A stretch of DNA of 7,798 nucleotides from an uncultured Dictyoglomus sp. (lineage in GTDB: Bacteria; Dictyoglomota; Dictyoglomia; Dictyoglomales; Dictyoglomaceae), in the NCBI GenBank assembly GCA_938039765.1, contig CALHTV010000088.1, forward strand, positions 1-7,798. Direction: 5' to 3'. The position numbers and the translations under genes are program-made. Shown piece after piece: positions 4,980 through 7,798 of this stretch. The stretch's first letter is position 1, and each line of letters starts with the position of its first letter. Below the pieces are notes generated by a model. The model was not told where the DNA came from and searched no databases. It saw only the letters and a program-made list of their open reading frames with translations.

Positions 4980-6825
4980 ATTTCTGTCTCAAATAGTAGA
5001 GAAGTATAGTCAAATCTCCTGCGTTTACACCAGTAATTCTCATTGCTTGTCCAAAAGTAGTAGGTCTAACTTTTTCAAGTTTTTCTTTACCTTCGCGAGA
5101 TAAATGAGGTATATCCTCGTAATTTATATTGGAAGGAATTTCTAGATTTTCATATTCCTGAAATTCCTTTACTTTATTTAACTCCTTTTGAAGGTATCCT
5201 TCATATTTAATATCAATTTCTACTACTTCTCTCCATTTTTTTGGTAAATCTCCAGCTAATCCTAACTTATCTAAATCCTCGTATGAAATTTCGGGACGTC
5301 TCAAAATATATATGAGAGGCAAGGGCTGAGTAATAGGATTTGTTCCTTTCTCTATTAACAAATTATTAATTTTCTCGGGAAAAACAGAGGTCTTCTCAAG
5401 TCTCTTTCTTTCAAGTCTGAGCTTTTCCATTTTTTCCTGAAACATTTTCCACATATCTTCACTTATCAAACCTAGTTTATAAGCTTTAGGAGTAAGTCTT
5501 TGATCAGCATTGTCTGATCTTAACAGCAATCTATACTCTGCCCGAGAAGTTAAAATTCTATATGGCTCATCCACTCCTTTTACAACCAAATCGTCTATTA
5601 AAACTCCTATGTATCCTTCGTCTCTCCTTATTATAAGAGGTTCTTTTTCTAAAAGACTCAAGGCTGCATTAGCTCCTGCAATCAAACCTTGAGCAGCAGC
5701 TTCTTCATATCCTGTAGTTCCATTTATTTGTCCAGCTAAATAAAGACCTTTTATTTTCTTGGTTTCTAAAGTTAACTTCAGTTGATGAGGATAAACAAAA
5801 TCATAAGCTATAGCATAACCAGGTCTTATGAGTTCTACCTCTTCAAGGCCAGGTATACTCCTTAATATTTGAATTTGTATCTCTTCAGGAAGACTAGTAT
5901 AAATCCCTTGTACATATATTTCTACAGAGTTCCTACCCTCAGGCTCCAAAAATACCTGATGAGTCTCATGATGAGGGAACCATATATATTTTTCCTCGAT
6001 AGAAGGACAATAACGTGGGCCTTTTTTAACCATTCCTCCAATTCTCGAAGCAGTCAAATGAATATTAGTTAAAACTATCTCTTTAGTTTTCTGAGTTGTC
6101 CTTGTAAGATAAGATATTACCTGCTCTCTGGGTTCAGGCTCTTCCCAATAGGAGAAGGAGTGTAATTCTTCATCTCCAGGTTGGGGTATGGTTTTACTGA
6201 AATCAATGCTTCTTTTATCTACACGTGGAGTTGTACCAGTATTAAATCTACCCACTTCAAGCCCAAGTCTTCTTAGAGCATCGGAGAGTCCAATAGATGG
6301 GAATTCTCCCATCCTTCCTGCAGGTTTGGACCAAGTACTTATATGGATAACTCCATTCATAAAAGTTCCTGGAGCAAGCACAACTCTTTCTGAATAAAAT
6401 TCCTTTTTAGTGGATAAAATTACTCCTTTTACCTTTTCATCTTCTATAATCAGATCAACAACTTCTCCCTGGTAAACTTCAATATTTTTTTGCTCTTCTA
6501 AAAATTGGCGCATCTTGAGAGGATAAATCCACTTATCTACTTGAGCTCTCAAAGCTCTAACTGCAGGACCCTTTGAGGTATTCAACCATTTAACCTGAAT
6601 CATACTACGGTTCGTTATTCTTCCTATTAATCCTCCTAAAGCATCAATTTCCATAATAAGATGTCCCTTGCCAGGACCTCCCATAGCAGGATTACAAGGC
6701 AACCATCCCACAGTATCGTAGTTCATAGTAATAAGGAGAACTCTAACTCCAAGACGAGAAGCTGCATAGGCAGCCTCACACCCAGCGTGTCCTCCTCCTA
6801 CAACTATAACATCATACTTTTCCAT
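4966..6825 (-). CDS. mnmG: tRNA uridine-5-carboxymethylaminomethyl(34) synthesis enzyme MnmG (GidA)
   Basis: The FAD-dependent partner of MnmE, which together install the 5-carboxymethylaminomethyl group on wobble U34 of certain tRNAs, using a folate one-carbon donor. The 619 residues are normal for the family (E. coli 629). Seen: FAD loop GGGHAGCEA (10-18); CNPAMGG with Cys44, matching catalytic E. coli Cys47; [11 protein letters not shown] (85-95); GTTPRVD (197-203); the first family signature [11 protein letters not shown] (269-279) with Cys273, matching E. coli Cys277; and the second signature [17 protein letters not shown] (364-380). The C-terminus ([16 protein letters not shown]) is the MnmE-interacting helical domain. 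The ATG has GAGGT at 6834-6838 with 8-nt spacing and overlaps the upstream gene by 14 bp; the 3' end overlaps the methyltransferase gene by 14 bp. One odd stretch before the first signature (about 254-268) departs from the usual SPxYxGxIxG pattern. Confidence 0.97.
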   Translation of the reverse strand: MEKYDVIVVGGGHAGCEAAYAASRLGVRVLLITMNYDTVGWLPCNPAMGGPGKGHLIMEIDALGGLIGRITNRSMIQVKWLNTSKGPAVRALRAQVDKWIYPLKMRQFLEEQKNIEVYQGEVVDLIIEDEKVKGVILSTKKEFYSERVVLAPGTFMNGVIHISTWSKPAGRMGEFPSIGLSDALRRLGLEVGRFNTGTTPRVDKRSIDFSKTIPQPGDEELHSFSYWEEPEPREQVISYLTRTTQKTKEIVLTNIHLTASRIGGMVKKGPRYCPSIEEKYIWFPHHETHQVFLEPEGRNSVEIYVQGIYTSLPEEIQIQILRSIPGLEEVELIRPGYAIAYDFVYPHQLKLTLETKKIKGLYLAGQINGTTGYEEAAAQGLIAGANAALSLLEKEPLIIRRDEGYIGVLIDDLVVKGVDEPYRILTSRAEYRLLLRSDNADQRLTPKAYKLGLISEDMWKMFQEKMEKLRLERKRLEKTSVFPEKINNLLIEKGTNPITQPLPLIYILRRPEISYEDLDKLGLAGDLPKKWREVVEIDIKYEGYLQKELNKVKEFQEYENLEIPSNINYEDIPHLSREGKEKLEKVRPTTFGQAMRITGVNAGDLTILLYYLRQKYGRK

Positions 6826-7798
6826 TTTTCTTTACCTCTAATACTCCTAGTTTTTTTAGAATAAAAAGTATTAAAAATAGAGTACTAAAAAGTAAAATAG
6901 CAGAAATATAAGGATCCTGCAATAGAGAGATAATTACTGCAACTAAGGACATACAAATATTTATCATATAAATGAAAGCAATACTTTGTTCTACATTCAT
7001 ACCAATTTTTAAAAACCTATGATGAATGTGATCTTTGTCAAATTTCCATGGAGCTCTTCCCTCTAACATTCTTCTTACTATAGAGAAAGCAGTATCAAGT
7101 ACAGGAAACCCCATAATCATTACAGGAAGAAACAAGTTTATTATAGTACTAACTTTTAAAACCCCAACTATAGATATTGCTCCTAAGATAAAACCTAAAA
7201 ACATAGCTCCAGAATCTCCCATAAATATAGATGCTGGAGGAAAATTAAAATATAAGAACCCTAAGACACTGCCCAATATACTTGCTAGTAAAAATGCCAT
7301 CTCCATTCTATTCAAAAGTAAAGAAATTATAAGAAGAGAAAAGGAAGAAATAATTGCTATCCCTCCTGCAAGTCCATCTAAACCATCTATAAAATTCATA
7401 GCATTAGTAATACCTAAAAGCCAAATAAAAGAAATGGCATGAGCCCAAAAACCTTTTATTATTATTTTGGTATATGGTATTCTCCAAACATCTACCCTTA
7501 CTCCTACTATAACAGCTATCAAAACAGCTAAAAAGGTCAACCAAAACTTAGGTCTTGGCTTGAGTTCTATAAAATCATCTAAAAGTCCTATCAAGAAAAT
7601 CAAGCTTCCACCTAAAATTATTTTTTCAACAATTAAAGCTCTATTAAAAATAATATTTACAATCAAAATACTTAAAAAGAATGATAATCCTCCAATTCGA
7701 GGTGTAGGAACTACATGCACTTTTCTATCTGTAGGTACATCAATAGCACCAAGTTGAAGAGCTAATTTTCTAATCCAAGGAGTCAAGATAATAGATAT
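6812..7798 (-). CDS. WecA/TagO-like polyprenyl-phosphate N-acetylhexosamine-1-phosphate transferase; 5' partial
   Basis: An integral membrane enzyme of the MraY/WecA superfamily that transfers a sugar-1-phosphate, by family usually GlcNAc-1-P from UDP-GlcNAc, to undecaprenyl phosphate, starting a lipid-linked envelope polysaccharide. Numbering from the Leu codon at 7786, landmarks are [13 protein letters not shown] (21-33), the DD pair (70-71), [11 protein letters not shown] (128-138), MGDSG (189-193) and DKDHIHHR (250-257). The HIHHR motif separates WecA/TagO/RgpG-type enzymes from MraY. About nine or ten membrane segments are seen. The frame stays open to the right edge (ISII before LTPWIRKLA), and the family has a first membrane helix ending in an L-x-P-x-x-R-K-L pattern, so the TTG at 7786 is an internal Leu and the true start is outside the window. 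Its 3' end overlaps mnmG by 14 bp. The exact sugar is not determinable. Confidence 0.9.
   Translation of the reverse strand: MSIILTPWIRKLALQLGAIDVPTDRKVHVVPTPRIGGLSFFLSILIVNIIFNRALIVEKIILGGSLIFLIGLLDDFIELKPRPKFWLTFLAVLIAVIVGVRVDVWRIPYTKIIIKGFWAHAISFIWLLGITNAMNFIDGLDGLAGGIAIISSFSLLIISLLLNRMEMAFLLASILGSVLGFLYFNFPPASIFMGDSGAMFLGFILGAISIVGVLKVSTIINLFLPVMIMGFPVLDTAFSIVRRMLEGRAPWKFDKDHIHHRFLKIGMNVEQSIAFIYMINICMSLVAVIISLLQDPYISAILLFSTLFLILFILKKLGVLEVKKNGKV

Noticed and set aside
5510..6864. Several 60-70-residue plus-strand frames opposite mnmG (5510, 5869, 6188 and 6661)
   Set aside because: All lie antisense to mnmG, whose signatures are intact, and none has a ribosome site or recognisable motif.
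7035..7442. 135-residue open frame on the plus strand opposite the WecA-like gene
   Set aside because: It is antisense to strongly recognised coding sequence, lacks an SD, has low-complexity Lys/Ile/Pro composition and matches no family I know. It is a shadow frame; the same applies to 7467-7757.

Overview
This is an AT-rich window (roughly one third GC by eye) that is almost entirely coding. It has short or negative intergenic gaps, strong AGGAGG ribosome sites and AGA/AAA/ATA-rich codon use, and the proteins are rich in Lys, Glu and Ile. With the gene families present, this suggests a thermophilic bacterium with a compact genome. My best guess is Dictyoglomus or a close relative, with Thermotogota or thermophilic Clostridia as alternatives. 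That is recognition by style, not a database result. I see no mobile element, CRISPR array, tRNA, rRNA or phage gene, and this looks like an ordinary chromosomal housekeeping and cell-envelope region.

Layout, left to right. (1) Positions 3-1784, plus strand: the 3' part of a large gene for a phosphodiester glycosidase (NAGPA-type) followed by Ig-like and carbohydrate-binding-like domains; its start lies left of the window. (2) Positions 1755-3853, minus strand: a three-gene operon, transcribed leftward as lipoprotein -> ROK sugar kinase -> pgsA. The pgsA 3' end overlaps the 3' end of the glycosidase gene by 30 bp. (3) Positions 3854-3981: a divergent promoter region in which two predicted promoters share overlapping -35 boxes. 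(4) Positions 3982-4206, plus strand: a small FmdB-type zinc-ribbon protein. (5) A hairpin terminator at about 4194-4226 that holds the stop of the zinc-ribbon gene and borders the stop of the converging methyltransferase gene. (6) Positions 4218-7798, minus strand: a second leftward operon, WecA/TagO-like phosphoglycosyltransferase -> mnmG (gidA) -> SAM methyltransferase, with two successive 14-bp gene overlaps. The WecA-like gene runs off the right edge.

How the genes fit together. Several products concern the envelope: PgsA makes the phosphatidylglycerol precursor, the WecA-like enzyme starts a lipid-linked polysaccharide, the NAGPA protein probably cleaves sugar-1-phosphodiester bonds outside the cytoplasm, and there is one lipoprotein. 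MnmG modifies the tRNA wobble uridine. The ROK kinase probably feeds sugars into glycolysis. The methyltransferase after mnmG sits where gidB/rsmG sits in many bacteria but does not have the RsmG signature. I found no clear new biological system. The most useful points are the divergent promoter architecture, the codon-aligned convergent overlap, the non-RsmG methyltransferase next to mnmG, and start-codon corrections for three genes.
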